A stretch of 64,000 nucleotides of DNA, taken from positions 1-64,000 of the forward strand of contig CBDBJL010000025.1 of assembly GCA_965206365.1 (NCBI GenBank), given 5' to 3'. The notes under the pieces are model-generated. The model did not search any database. It was not told the DNA's origin and was given only the letters and a program-made list of their open reading frames with translations. The position numbers and the translations under genes are program-made. Each line of letters opens with the position of its first letter. Positions within the stretch are counted from its first letter, which is position 1. Below are positions 15,319-25,696 of this stretch, one piece after another. The DNA comes from CBDBJL01 sp965206365. GTDB lineage: Bacteria; Pseudomonadota; Alphaproteobacteria; JABAAW01; JAHZMA01.

Positions 15319-18195
15319 TTATTCGGTATTTTTTGATTCGATAATAAACCTATTATATATATAAGTAACATCTTTTTCTACCTTAGTACACATATTTCTG
15401 CAATCAGTGAAATTTTTTTGGTTTGTAGCTTTTGCTAACATTGTCAAATCTTTATCAGTTTTTTGTAATTTGCTTTGGGTAAGATCTGTTAGGCGGAGTG
15501 CGGCTTGCATGGTGATATAAAAATCCAGGGCGTAATGTAGGGTTTTCGCTTGGGGTTGTGAGAGATATTCTTGTGTGGCAAGGCAGGAAATGATTTGGTG
15601 ATAATCATAACAAATATCAATATCACCATGTTTAAGAGCTTGTAGATAGAGAGCTTGCAGTGTAAATTCTAAGTCAATCAGCCCTCCGCGCTTATATTTA
15701 ATATTGAAATTACCGGTATCTTTATGTTGCGTTGCAATTAAATTACGGATTTGAGTAATTTTTTGGCGGTAATTTTCCGTCATTTCATTTTGGGTAAGAA
15801 TTTGTTTGATGGTTTTCGTAATTTTAGATTTTAGGTCGCCCTGATTGCAAATAACGCGGGCTCGGCTTAACGCTAATTTCTCCCAATAACGGGCTTCATT
15901 TTGATAATAATTTTGATATTGTTGTAGGCTTTGGGCAATCGGGGCATCACTTCCCCAAGGACGCAAACGCAAATCCACTTCGTAGAGTTCGCCACATGCG
16001 GTATTGACTGTAAGGGCCGTTAATAATCGTTGAAAGAATTTAGCATAATAGGTAGTTGGAAATAGGCTTTTTTTGCCATCAGAACTCTCAGAGCTTTCAT
16101 ACAGAAAAACTAAATCTAGATCAGAATCAGGTAATAATAAGCCAGAGCCAAATTTTCCCATAGCGATAATGGCAAAATTACCACAAATTCCATGCTGAAT
16201 TGCAAAATTTTGCCAAACAATTTCTGCTAAACAATGAATATTAGCCTCAGCGATCAGGCTAAGCCCACTGGCGGCTTTGGTGGTAGAAAGGGTGCCATTT
16301 AACAGATGACAACCAATATTAAATTGTCGTTCATGAGTAAAATCACGAATTTGCGATAGAATCGTTTCATAATTATCAATATTTTGCAAAGCTACGGTTA
16401 GGGTATTTTGGGCTTCGGGTAAATTTTGTGGAATTTCCAAATCATGCAAAAAAATATCCATTAAGGCTGGACGTGCTGCAAGCATTTTGGCAAGCCCTGG
16501 GGCATTGCCCATAATATCGGCAATAACGCGCATTAAGGTGGGGTGGGCAAGGAAAAGTGAAAATAATTGCATGCCCGAAGGCAATGAGGTTAAGAATTTG
16601 TCGAAAGCAAAAAATGCTTGATTAGGGTTAAGAGTATCGGAAAAACTTTGCAACAAATCGGGTAATAATTTATGCAAAATTTCGCGGGCACGTTCACTTG
16701 CTGTGGCGCGTAAGGTGCCGTTTTGCCAATGAAGAACAGTATTTAAGATCGTATCTGTTTCTTTGAAATTCATACCGTTTAGCGATTGAATAAGTTTTTG
16801 ATTGGGAATATTTTGATTAGGATAATCTTTATTTTGGGTAAGATTTGATTGGTTTGGGTGGATAAAAAGATGAAGCAAACTTGTGGAATGATGATGACAT
16901 TTGTGCATGGTTTCTTGTAATATTTTTCTGAAGGTTTCGGTATTTTCAAAGCCAGAAAAATAGACAAATTTTTCGAAATCAATTTCCGTATTCGGCAAGA
17001 TTTGCAGTTGTAAATCATTCTGCATTTGCAAGCGATGTTCTAGCGAGCGCAAAAAAGGATAAGCATGATTTAAGTCTGTAAAGGTTTCAGAATTGACAAA
17101 GTCTAATTCATGGAGAGTTTCCAAAGTCTTCAAAGTTGAACGCCCACGTAATTTAGGATATTTGCCACCCCATAAAAGTTGTAAAAGCTGGATATAAAAT
17201 TCACAATCACGAATACCGCCCATGCCGGTTTTTAGGTTATAGCCAAGAAAATCATCTCGTGAATTATGATGATCACCAATTTGCTGTTGCACATGATAAA
17301 TATCTTCAAGCGCAGTGTAGTCAAGGTTTTTTCGCCAAATGAAGGGCGAGATATTCTGGATAAAATCATAGCCTAACGTTAAATCACCCGCCATTGGATG
17401 AGCGCGAATCATCACAATACGTTCCCAGTTACGGGCAATACTTTCATAGTAAATTAAGGCAGCTTCAATCGTCATCGCCGGTGGGGTGGCGGAAGGGTTG
17501 GGGCGTAAGCGCAAATCAGTACGAAACAGGTAACCGCCATGACTACGCTCATCTAGTAAACGCACAAGATAATGCGAAAAATACTGAACTTTTTGCCCGA
17601 TACGCTCGGGTCGGGTTGGGCCTAAAGAATCGGGAAATTTTGCTGGATCATATAAGAACAATAAATCAACATCACTGGAATAATTAAGTTCGCCAGCACC
17701 GAGTTTTCCAAGAGCAATGATCACAAATCCGCACTCATCTTGCGTGAGTGTGGATAATTTATCTTCCTCAGCATTTTGTTTTAAGGCAAAAATTAAACAT
17801 TCATTAATCAGCAATTCTGCCATTTCTGTTAAAGCTTGGCTGATGCGGGAAAAATCCCAATGGGTAGAAATATCGGCGATGGCAATCAAAAAAGAAGCTT
17901 GTTTTTTCAATAATCGACTTTGTTGCATAAAATCATCCTCACGGGTAAGATGATGTAATTTTTTGATATTTTCCATACAATGGCAAAACTCATTTTCTAG
18001 TTTCTGGGCACAATCTTGCCCAGAAATATTGTGTAACCACTCTGGATTTTGTTGGTTAAGTTGTGCTAAATAAGGGCTGTGGTTAAAGATTGTATCGGTA
18101 AATTCTGTGATCAGTGATTTATAATCACAGTTGTTGTTCGCAAGATATATAGGCATGAGAGACATAATGTTTTTTCTACTTTGTTTGTTTGGCAT
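15319..18195 (-). CDS. glnE: Bifunctional glutamine synthetase adenylyltransferase/deadenylylase
   Basis: This cytoplasmic enzyme attaches AMP to, and removes it from, the active-site-proximal tyrosine of glutamine synthetase, under P-II control. At 958 residues it is full length. Two nucleotidyltransferase domains are visible: an N-terminal one (LGKLGAGELNYSSDVDLLFLYD, about residue 165) for deadenylylation and a C-terminal one (MGKFGSGLLLPDSDLDLVFLYE, about 680) for adenylylation. RFNIGCHLLNGTLS and KYKRGGLIDLEFTLQ are conserved family segments. The targets glnA and glnB lie about 21-25 kb away in this window. An alternative start is residue 11 (MSLMPIYL). Confidence 0.96.
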   Translation of the reverse strand: MPNKQSRKNIMSLMPIYLANNNCDYKSLITEFTDTIFNHSPYLAQLNQQNPEWLHNISGQDCAQKLENEFCHCMENIKKLHHLTREDDFMQQSRLLKKQASFLIAIADISTHWDFSRISQALTEMAELLINECLIFALKQNAEEDKLSTLTQDECGFVIIALGKLGAGELNYSSDVDLLFLYDPAKFPDSLGPTRPERIGQKVQYFSHYLVRLLDERSHGGYLFRTDLRLRPNPSATPPAMTIEAALIYYESIARNWERIVMIRAHPMAGDLTLGYDFIQNISPFIWRKNLDYTALEDIYHVQQQIGDHHNSRDDFLGYNLKTGMGGIRDCEFYIQLLQLLWGGKYPKLRGRSTLKTLETLHELDFVNSETFTDLNHAYPFLRSLEHRLQMQNDLQLQILPNTEIDFEKFVYFSGFENTETFRKILQETMHKCHHHSTSLLHLFIHPNQSNLTQNKDYPNQNIPNQKLIQSLNGMNFKETDTILNTVLHWQNGTLRATASERAREILHKLLPDLLQSFSDTLNPNQAFFAFDKFLTSLPSGMQLFSLFLAHPTLMRVIADIMGNAPGLAKMLAARPALMDIFLHDLEIPQNLPEAQNTLTVALQNIDNYETILSQIRDFTHERQFNIGCHLLNGTLSTTKAASGLSLIAEANIHCLAEIVWQNFAIQHGICGNFAIIAMGKFGSGLLLPDSDLDLVFLYESSESSDGKKSLFPTTYYAKFFQRLLTALTVNTACGELYEVDLRLRPWGSDAPIAQSLQQYQNYYQNEARYWEKLALSRARVICNQGDLKSKITKTIKQILTQNEMTENYRQKITQIRNLIATQHKDTGNFNIKYKRGGLIDLEFTLQALYLQALKHGDIDICYDYHQIISCLATQEYLSQPQAKTLHYALDFYITMQAALRLTDLTQSKLQKTDKDLTMLAKATNQKNFTDCRNMCTKVEKDVTYIYNRFIIESKNTE

Positions 18196-18305
18196 TTCTA
18201 AAAATTTTGCTACATGTTATAGTCGTTTAGCGTTGGGCATATATTCAGGAGGATGGTTATTGTTGCGTCGTTTCGTTATGATCTCTAGCATAGCATCGAA
18301 TATTT

Positions 18306-21300
18306 ATGATTAGCAAATTCACCCCTATTGTTCCTCACTATAATCAGGCCACCATTGCGTTATTATTATTTCATGTGATTGTACGTTTTGTTTCGCGGTT
18401 GCTCAATTTTATTACTTTTTCGTTGTTTGTCTTGCTATTTTATATGATCGAGAATCAATATGATGAAGTTAGGGTTAGGCCTGATGCTTTCGTGGCGTTG
18501 TATAATCTTGTTAATCAAGAATGGTATTTAGAGATTAAGGAGATCGTTCTCACCAGAAAGGTTAGTAATTTAGATATTATTTTTCACGATGTTACGTTAT
18601 CGAATCGGATCACAACCAATGAAACCCTGGCTATGGCAGTGGATAGGTTGGAGGTACGCTATTATGCGGAAGATATTTTCCGTGCGAAAACATTGCCTCG
18701 TTACGGCAATGCCAGTCAAGTTATTGTAGAGCGGAAAATTCATCACAGTATTGTACAGGATTTTTCAGCGCATAAGGCTTATTTGCAAGATAAGAAAATT
18801 ATGAATATTATCAGAAAATTACAAAATCAACTTTATTTACCGAAGGTAGATTCTTCATACACACTTAACCAGATTGATTATCGTTATTCTTATCCACAAG
18901 CAGGGCGATATTTTCGGTATTATCAGGGAATTTTTGGGGTTGGAAAACAGCTCGGCAGTATGCATGGCAATTTTCAAGGTAAGTTAGATATTACCAATGA
19001 AATTAACGGTATCAAATTTGTAGGTGGAGTGGTTGAGTGGCAGGGCGATATTTTTTATGGCACAGCAGGTGAAGAGATACGTCCGGAAGTTAAGTTTGCG
19101 TTACAGATCAATCCGCCTGAAAATATAGAAATCACTTCACGGCATCGCGATACCACAAAATTGCTAAGTTATTTTAATATCCCGTTGCATTTTACCGGAA
19201 AGCTACAGCCGGTGGCGAATGTTAAAAATTATCAAATGAATTTCAAACTAGAATGGGTGGGTCGGATTGTTGCGCAAATGGATTTTGATTATTTGGGTGA
19301 TCTGTGGGTAGGGCGTGATGTAACATTTACAGGTTCGGTTGTGCAGTGGGATCTGCGAACATTTTATTCGGTTGCGAAATTATATTTAGAAGACCCCGTA
19401 TGGACAAATATTTTGGTATCGGGTGGTTTTCGTAGCAAGATTGTTAATCGAAAAATAATCCAAATGGATTTTAAATTTTATGGTGATGCTGGTAAGATTC
19501 ACATGTTGAATGCAAGTACGGTTACAATTGATCATTGGCGTTTGGAAGGGGAATTGATTACGCGCAATCAACAAAAATTATATCAGTTGGATTATTATCA
19601 AGATCAGCTTGGAGCGAAGGCGTCGGGGCAGCTACAAATTAAGCAAGAAGGATCAGCAAAAATGACTTTTCAGCTGGATTATAAAATTACAGATCTGCCA
19701 TTTCAAAATTTATATGACTATTGGCCTTCGCATTTTGCATCCGATACTCGGGCATGGGCTGGGAGAAATATTAAAACTGGACAAATAGCCTTATTACAGG
19801 GGCAGTTACATTCTAAAATTAATGCAATGCGCGAGCTTGAATTGGTTGGGATAACCGGAGTTGGAGAAGCACAAGATTTTGCAATGCACCCTAATGATGG
19901 GCTGCCATTGATGCATGATGTGGCAGGGCATTTAAGCTTCACAGAAAATAGGCTAGATCTTATCATAGAACAGGGGATAAATGCTGGTGGAAATATTGTT
20001 GCCGGGGCAAAGGTGGGGATTGTTAAAATCGTGCCAGAAATAATACCAGCGGTTAATCTAACGGATAACCAAGAAGCGCAACAGCAAGATTTAGTGCTTT
20101 TGGAAGCCGAGTTTGACGTTGATTCGAAATTGGCATTTCTGCTTGAAATTGCTGAACAATATTCACCGAGCTTAGTAGATTATCAAGAAATTCTTTCAGA
20201 AATTGAGGGAAAAGCTTCTACTCAAGTTACCCTGAAAGTGGCTTTGAGTGAGGATCCAGAATCTGAACATTTGGCCTTAAAGGTAGAGAGCCAATTATAT
20301 GATACAAAATTCGCGCTTTCCTGGTTTGAATTGGTGAGTGGGAAGGGTAAGTTAGTTGTTACCGATGAAGATTTAAATTTTACGCTTAATTTTGACCATG
20401 GTGGTGAGGTTTTGTCGGTGAATTGGAGCGAAGGTTTTGGGGATCGGGATCAACGCATCATTACCGTGGACGGTAATTTAAGTGCAACCAAAATGTTGGA
20501 AAATCTTTATTCGCCATTCGCGCAAGATTTCGCTGGTGCGATGAATATTGATGTATTGTATCAAAAACCTACAGCGAAACCAGGAAAAATAACCGGCAAG
20601 ATTAATATGCAAGCGGTGGATATTTTTCTGCACCCTTTATTTATTGAAAAACAAGCTGGGCAGGAAGGTTTTATCAAAATACAAGGCGATGTTCACGCCG
20701 ATGGTGAGATTTTCTTGAAAGAAATTGAGGCGAATTTTGCGGGCATTGACATGCAGGGGCAGATCAAATTTTTGAATAATGGGCAGGTATTGGCAACATT
20801 GCCTAATATTAGTTGGGGCGAGCGCAATCAAATGGTTTTGGATGCGATTGTGGAAGCCAATGATGATGCGGATATTTTGTTAGAAATAACGGCTTTGGAT
20901 TTGACGCGGTTGGCAGATTTATCAGGGATTTCTTGGGTTGATAATCATCTTTCGCAAGAGGAGGGTGAGGTTGGTGCTGTTACAGATATTGAAGGGGTGG
21001 TTGAAAAAATTTATCTGCGCTCGCAAGATGATCATCATTTTCTGGCAGATGCAACTTTTACCTTAAATTTTGATGGGGATATTTTAAAGCAAGCCAGCTT
21101 TGATGTTCCCGATGAGAATCAAGATTTGATTAATTTTCAGTATAAAAAAGATAGTTATGATTTTGGGGCATTCAACCTTGCGGTAAATTCACTGGGGAAG
21201 CTGACAAAAATTGCGAAGGAGGATCCTGTTATTGATGGGGCCGTGATCAAACTTAGTAGTAATAAATTGCCAGGGAAAGATACCTATACTGGCAGGCTGG

Positions 21301-21788
21301 AAATGGGCAAGGCAGTGATTTATAACATGCCGGGGTTCAGCAAACTGCTAGATGCTATTGCCATTTTTACCGGTAATTTTACGATTATTAAGAGAGGTTC
21401 TAGCATGGATGGATTTTTTGCCGATTTTTACTACGATGATAAAAAAATTATCATTGAAAATATGCGACTTTATTCTTTGGCGCAAGGCATTACCGGTAGC
21501 GGGGTGATTGATATTAAAAATAGCGCAGTGGATCTTGAGGGCAATGCAATTCCTCTTTACATTTTAACCCGTATTTTAGGCAAAACTCCTATTTTAGGTC
21601 CGTTATTAATTGGTGGTGAGGGGGATGGTTTGTTTGCTGTGGGGTATCATATTTCTGGTAAAGAAGATGATATTAAGGTGGATATAAAACCGCTTGAGGT
21701 TATTTTACCGGGGTTTGTAAAAAAAATACGGGATTCTTTAGTGCTCAGTGCGGATGAAAAAGCCTTAATTGAGATCGATAACAAGTAG
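18306..21788 (+). CDS. AsmA/YhdP-like inner-membrane envelope protein (DUF3971 type)
   Basis: This very large protein (1160 residues) has one N-terminal membrane segment (about residues 35-50) and a long beta-rich periplasmic part. The segment LPFQNLYDYWPSHFASDTRAWAGRNIKTGQI is characteristic of the YhdP/DUF3971 family, and the C-terminal LARILGKTPILGPLLIGGEGDGLFAVGYHISG-like region is the AsmA-type end. Family members are proposed bridge-like lipid carriers between inner and outer membranes. The gene is divergent from glnE (110 bases) and convergent with tyrS (five bases apart). Confidence 0.85.
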   Translation: MISKFTPIVPHYNQATIALLLFHVIVRFVSRLLNFITFSLFVLLFYMIENQYDEVRVRPDAFVALYNLVNQEWYLEIKEIVLTRKVSNLDIIFHDVTLSNRITTNETLAMAVDRLEVRYYAEDIFRAKTLPRYGNASQVIVERKIHHSIVQDFSAHKAYLQDKKIMNIIRKLQNQLYLPKVDSSYTLNQIDYRYSYPQAGRYFRYYQGIFGVGKQLGSMHGNFQGKLDITNEINGIKFVGGVVEWQGDIFYGTAGEEIRPEVKFALQINPPENIEITSRHRDTTKLLSYFNIPLHFTGKLQPVANVKNYQMNFKLEWVGRIVAQMDFDYLGDLWVGRDVTFTGSVVQWDLRTFYSVAKLYLEDPVWTNILVSGGFRSKIVNRKIIQMDFKFYGDAGKIHMLNASTVTIDHWRLEGELITRNQQKLYQLDYYQDQLGAKASGQLQIKQEGSAKMTFQLDYKITDLPFQNLYDYWPSHFASDTRAWAGRNIKTGQIALLQGQLHSKINAMRELELVGITGVGEAQDFAMHPNDGLPLMHDVAGHLSFTENRLDLIIEQGINAGGNIVAGAKVGIVKIVPEIIPAVNLTDNQEAQQQDLVLLEAEFDVDSKLAFLLEIAEQYSPSLVDYQEILSEIEGKASTQVTLKVALSEDPESEHLALKVESQLYDTKFALSWFELVSGKGKLVVTDEDLNFTLNFDHGGEVLSVNWSEGFGDRDQRIITVDGNLSATKMLENLYSPFAQDFAGAMNIDVLYQKPTAKPGKITGKINMQAVDIFLHPLFIEKQAGQEGFIKIQGDVHADGEIFLKEIEANFAGIDMQGQIKFLNNGQVLATLPNISWGERNQMVLDAIVEANDDADILLEITALDLTRLADLSGISWVDNHLSQEEGEVGAVTDIEGVVEKIYLRSQDDHHFLADATFTLNFDGDILKQASFDVPDENQDLINFQYKKDSYDFGAFNLAVNSLGKLTKIAKEDPVIDGAVIKLSSNKLPGKDTYTGRLEMGKAVIYNMPGFSKLLDAIAIFTGNFTIIKRGSSMDGFFADFYYDDKKIIIENMRLYSLAQGITGSGVIDIKNSAVDLEGNAIPLYILTRILGKTPILGPLLIGGEGDGLFAVGYHISGKEDDIKVDIKPLEVILPGFVKKIRDSLVLSADEKALIEIDNK

Positions 21789-21793
21789 CTTCG

Positions 21794-23038
21794 CTATTCA
21801 AGATTAATTAAGATATGGTTTTTTTTGCCACTAGAGAGTTTGAATTCGTTATTTTTGAATGAATCTAAGGTGATGATGTGATTTTCGTCTGCGATTTTTT
21901 CGTTATTAATGCGCGCGCCGCCACCTTTAATTAATCGGCGAGCCTCGCTGGTGTTGGTGGTAAGCCCTGATAAATGCAATAGCTGAAATAATTTTATGCC
22001 AATTTCTAATTCCGTTTTGGTTACAGTGTAGCTTGCCATGTTGCTGTCGGTGGTTCCTTGGCTGAAGAGTTTTTGGGCAATCTGTTCGGCTTGATTTGCC
22101 GCGCTGGGATTATGGCATAGGGCGGTGATCTGATTGGCAAGAATAATTTTGGCGTGATTCATTTCCGCCCCCTCTAATTTTTCTAACCGTGCAATTTCAT
22201 CTAAGGGTAATTCTGTAAATAATCGTAAAAATTTGCCCACATCACCATCATGGCTATTGCGCCAATATTGCCAAAAATCAAATTCCGAGCATTTATCGCG
22301 GTTAAGCCAGATTGCACCTTTTGCGCTTTTGCCCATTTTTTCCCCGGATGCTGTGGTGAGTAAGGGCGAGGTGAGACCAAAAACTTCTATGTTTGCCATT
22401 TTTCGGGTTAAATCAATACCACTGACAATATTGCCCCATTGATCAGAGCCCCCCATTTGAAGGCGGCAACCATAATCACGCGCCAAAAACATGAAATCAT
22501 AGGCTTGCAAAACCATATAGTTAAATTCTAAAAAACTGAGGGGCTGTTCGCGTTCTAGGCGAAGCCGAACCGATTCAAAACCCAGCATGCGATTGACGCT
22601 AAAATGGGGACCAATAGTGCGGAGCAAATCGATATAATTTAGTTCTAACAGCCAATCGGCATTGTTGACAATGATCGCATCATTATCTTTGGTACCAAAA
22701 TGGAGGTATTTTGCGAATATTTTTTGCAGGGTAACAATATTTGCCGAGATTTCTGTCGGCGTTAACATTTGCCTTTGCCGATCCTTGCCTGAAGGATCTC
22801 CAATCATGCTACTACCCCCTCCCATCAGGATGATCGGTTTATGGCCCATTTTTTGGAGCCAACGTAGCAACATAATTTGGGTTAGTGAGCCCACATGTAA
22901 AGAATCTGCGGTGGCATCAAAACCAATATAAGCGGGGATAATTTGCGTATTTAGCAAGCGAGCCAACGCATCTTCATCGGTAATTTGATGAAGAAATAAA
23001 CGGGTTTGAAGAATGGTAAGCAGTTCAGGTTTTGCCAT
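21794..23038 (-). CDS. tyrS: Tyrosyl-tRNA synthetase
   Basis: This class I synthetase charges tRNA-Tyr. The HIGH-type motif is HVGS in GFDATADSLHVGSL, the Tyr-binding region includes YDFMFLARDYGCRLQMGGSDQWGNI, and the KMSKS-type motif is KMGKS. A C-terminal S4 RNA-binding domain (SEARRLIKGGGARINNEKI) completes it. The start is placed at the second ATG (MAKPELLTILQTRLFL), which matches family N-termini. The ATG at 23056 would add six residues. Confidence 0.96.
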   Translation of the reverse strand: MAKPELLTILQTRLFLHQITDEDALARLLNTQIIPAYIGFDATADSLHVGSLTQIMLLRWLQKMGHKPIILMGGGSSMIGDPSGKDRQRQMLTPTEISANIVTLQKIFAKYLHFGTKDNDAIIVNNADWLLELNYIDLLRTIGPHFSVNRMLGFESVRLRLEREQPLSFLEFNYMVLQAYDFMFLARDYGCRLQMGGSDQWGNIVSGIDLTRKMANIEVFGLTSPLLTTASGEKMGKSAKGAIWLNRDKCSEFDFWQYWRNSHDGDVGKFLRLFTELPLDEIARLEKLEGAEMNHAKIILANQITALCHNPSAANQAEQIAQKLFSQGTTDSNMASYTVTKTELEIGIKLFQLLHLSGLTTNTSEARRLIKGGGARINNEKIADENHIITLDSFKNNEFKLSSGKKNHILINLE

Positions 23039-23159
23039 AATTTTAAGGCTTTGCAAAAAAAAGATTCAAGAAATATTGCGTGATGAAAATATTGTTTTTT
23101 TGATTATATTATTAGGTCATGATTGTTCAGCAACATAATGATATCATTTAGTTTCTTTG

Positions 23160-24407
23160 TTAGAATTGGGTTAAAGGGGCGGGGAAGGGCATAAAATTTA
23201 CGCTCATGCCTTTGCTTTTTGCCCGGCTATTGGCAGGGCAAATAATAAGCCCATCGGCGCGTGCGAGATTTTTTAGCTGGGCAGAATCCTGCATTTGTAG
23301 TGCAGTTGCATAAATTTTTCCTTCTTGATAATGAAGTTGCGCACGCCGATAATGGGTACGGTTGCCTTCTTTGGGTAAATCGCTTGCTAAAATTACACTT
23401 TGCTTGGTAAGCTCTGTGGGTTGTGCGAGCATTTTGGCAATCGCTGGAAGGATCAGTAAGATCGCAGCCAATAGAGTGGATACTGGGTTGCCCGGAAGTC
23501 CGAAAAGTAGTTTATCGCCACAGATTCCAAACAAGGTAGGTTTTCCGGGTTTCAGGTTGATGCCATGAAATATTGGGGTAAAGCTCGGTAAATTTGCCAT
23601 GATTTCGGGAACATAATCATAATCGCCAATGGAAACCCCTCCGGTCATCACGATCAGATCATTTTCGGGCAAGGCTTGTTGCAACCACGATGCTAGGGCA
23701 GTCTTATTATCTTGAACGCATGTGTAGTTTGTGATTAAAGCCCCATAAAGCGGGAACATTGCTGCCAGAGCGACATCGTTAGAAGAGGGAATTGTCCAAT
23801 CTGTTTGCAGATCTCCTAGGGGGATTAATTCATCGCCAGTGGCGGCAATGGCGATTTTTGGTTGGCGCAAAACATGGCAATGAGTGATATTCATCGCTGC
23901 CATTAAGGCAAGATCGCGAATTGTTATCTTCGTATATTTCGGCAAACAAATTTCACCTTGCGTAAAATCCATCCCAGCATGACGCACATATCGCTGATCT
24001 ATTCTGTCGATTATCGAATGCTGCAAACGCAATTGATTTCTCGTTATATTATCAGCTTGTTCGGTAATTACTACAAGATCAGTGCCTTCAGGCAATAAAG
24101 CACCGGTAAAAATTTTAATGCAGCTCCCTTGGGGAACTGTTTTCAGGAAAGGTTTGCCGGCAGCACTCTCGCCAATAATTGGGTAGGTTTGGCTTTGATT
24201 TTTGGGATTTTTGCTTTGCAATGTGGCGATGGCGATGGCAAAACCGTCCATTGCCGAGATTGTGGCTTTTGGGCTAGCATGCATCGCGGATAAATCTTGC
24301 GCTAGGATTCGACCAATGCTCTGCGCAATCGGAATATTTTCGGATTGCATTATTGGGCATCGTTCAAGAATTGCGGTTAGGGCTTGGGCATGGGTGAGCG
24401 CAGTCAT
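23160..24407 (-). CDS. moeA: Molybdopterin molybdenumtransferase
   Basis: MoeA inserts molybdate into adenylylated molybdopterin to form Moco. Its diagnostic motifs are ISAMDGFAIA (domain I), IKIFTGALLPEGTDLVV, VMTGGVSIGDYDYVPE (catalytic region) and LFGLPGNPVSTLLAA, with a beta-barrel C-terminus. Length is 415 residues. The start overlaps the moaC stop by four bases, consistent with a trpD-trpC-moaC-moeA transcription unit, an arrangement common in alphaproteobacteria. Confidence 0.95.
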   Translation of the reverse strand: MTALTHAQALTAILERCPIMQSENIPIAQSIGRILAQDLSAMHASPKATISAMDGFAIAIATLQSKNPKNQSQTYPIIGESAAGKPFLKTVPQGSCIKIFTGALLPEGTDLVVITEQADNITRNQLRLQHSIIDRIDQRYVRHAGMDFTQGEICLPKYTKITIRDLALMAAMNITHCHVLRQPKIAIAATGDELIPLGDLQTDWTIPSSNDVALAAMFPLYGALITNYTCVQDNKTALASWLQQALPENDLIVMTGGVSIGDYDYVPEIMANLPSFTPIFHGINLKPGKPTLFGICGDKLLFGLPGNPVSTLLAAILLILPAIAKMLAQPTELTKQSVILASDLPKEGNRTHYRRAQLHYQEGKIYATALQMQDSAQLKNLARADGLIICPANSRAKSKGMSVNFMPFPAPLTQF

Positions 24408-24880
24408 CGGCGGAAATAATCTCCTGATTTGCCACCCGTTTTTTCTTCAAGTTGAATATTTTCAAGTTGCATGGCTTTATCATAGGCTTTGAGCATATCA
24501 TATAAAGTTAACCCGGCAATCGATGCTGCGCTTAAGGCTTCCATTTCAACACCAGTTTCCGATTGAGTTATGGTTTCGGCGCGAATCATAAAAAAGCAAC
24601 CCGCATGGTTTTCTTCGGCATGAATTTGTACCTTTACCGATTGCAGGGGTAGATTATGGCATAGGGGAATTAAATTGGCAGTTTGTTTTGCGGCCATAAT
24701 GCCTGCAGTTTCAGCAATTTGGATCACATTTCCTTTTTTGGCGGTGCCATGGGCACCAGCGACAAAAGCTTGCGGACTGCAACGCAGGCGTGCCGTTGCC
24801 ACTGCGCGGCGTAACGAGCTGTTTTTCGTTGAAACATCCACCATTTGGGGACGCCCTTGGGAATCAAAATGGTTACTCAT
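24404..24880 (-). CDS. moaC: Cyclic pyranopterin monophosphate synthase
   Basis: MoaC acts after MoaA to form cyclic pyranopterin monophosphate in Moco biosynthesis. The 158-residue protein has the family core KKGNVIQIAETAGIMAAKQT, LIPLCHNLPL and GVEMEALSAASIAGLTLYDMLKA. It overlaps moeA and trpC by four bases each. MoaA, MoaD and MoaE are not in the window. Confidence 0.96.
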   Translation of the reverse strand: MSNHFDSQGRPQMVDVSTKNSSLRRAVATARLRCSPQAFVAGAHGTAKKGNVIQIAETAGIMAAKQTANLIPLCHNLPLQSVKVQIHAEENHAGCFFMIRAETITQSETGVEMEALSAASIAGLTLYDMLKAYDKAMQLENIQLEEKTGGKSGDYFRR

Positions 24881-25680
24881 TTTTTAGCCAAATTTTGAAA
24901 TGCATGAATGAGTTGACTTAGTGCAATTTCAACATTTTCTTGACGCATGAAAAATTCGCCAATTAAAAAAGCTTTCGCACCATAATCTGCGATTTGTTTT
25001 AAGTCTTGAGCCGTAGAGATCCCACTTTCCGAGATAAATAAGGCATTTTTGGGAATAAATTCGGCTAAAATTTTGCTGTTATTTAAATCGGTTACCAAAG
25101 TTTTTAAATTGCGATTATTAACCCCAAGCATGTTTGGAGAAAATTTCAGTGCCCGCTCTAATTCAATCTTATCGTGAATTTCTACTAATACATCCATATT
25201 CAACGATTGTGCCAAATGATAAAAATTAGCGACGGTTTCATCTTTTAAAATTGCCATAATAAGTAAGATGCAATCGGCTCCAAGAAGCCGACTTTGATAA
25301 ATTTGATACGCATCGATGATAAAATCTTTGCGCAATATGGGTAAATGAACCGCATTTTTTGCCTGCATGAGAAAATTATTTTCGCCCATGAAATATTTTT
25401 CATCGGTTAAAATCGAAAGGCATTGGGCGCCCGCTTGTTGATACGCCATGGCCAACTGGGCAACATGAAAATTTTCGCGAATTAAACCATGTGATGGAGA
25501 ATATTTTTTAATTTCGGCAATAATACATGGGGCAGTACCGGTAATTAATTGTTTCCGAAAGCCACGTGGTTGCTTATTTTGGATTGCAATTTCGTCAATC
25601 AAAGCTTCAAGCGATACATTTTTACGATCACGGGCAACAATTTCATGCTTATAGGCAACAATTTCATTTAAGATTGACAT
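24877..25680 (-). CDS. trpC: Indole-3-glycerol phosphate synthase
   Basis: This TIM-barrel enzyme closes the indole ring in tryptophan synthesis. The phosphate and substrate-binding segments are visible: IIAEIKKYSPSHGLIRENF (catalytic Lys), LRKDFIIDAYQIYQSRLLGADCILLI, GVNNRNLKT and FISESGIST. Length is 267 residues, monofunctional (no fused TrpF). It is downstream of trpD by 16 bases and overlaps moaC. Confidence 0.96.
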   Translation of the reverse strand: MSILNEIVAYKHEIVARDRKNVSLEALIDEIAIQNKQPRGFRKQLITGTAPCIIAEIKKYSPSHGLIRENFHVAQLAMAYQQAGAQCLSILTDEKYFMGENNFLMQAKNAVHLPILRKDFIIDAYQIYQSRLLGADCILLIMAILKDETVANFYHLAQSLNMDVLVEIHDKIELERALKFSPNMLGVNNRNLKTLVTDLNNSKILAEFIPKNALFISESGISTAQDLKQIADYGAKAFLIGEFFMRQENVEIALSQLIHAFQNLAKK

Positions 25681-25696
25681 GGATTAGGTTTCATTG

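Noticed and set aside
18247..18313. AGGAGG site followed by a possible short TTG-started leader overlapping the AsmA-like start
   Set aside because: It depends on a rare start codon and a 17-codon peptide with no other support. The AGGAGG is too far from the AsmA-like ATG at 18306 to be its own ribosome site.
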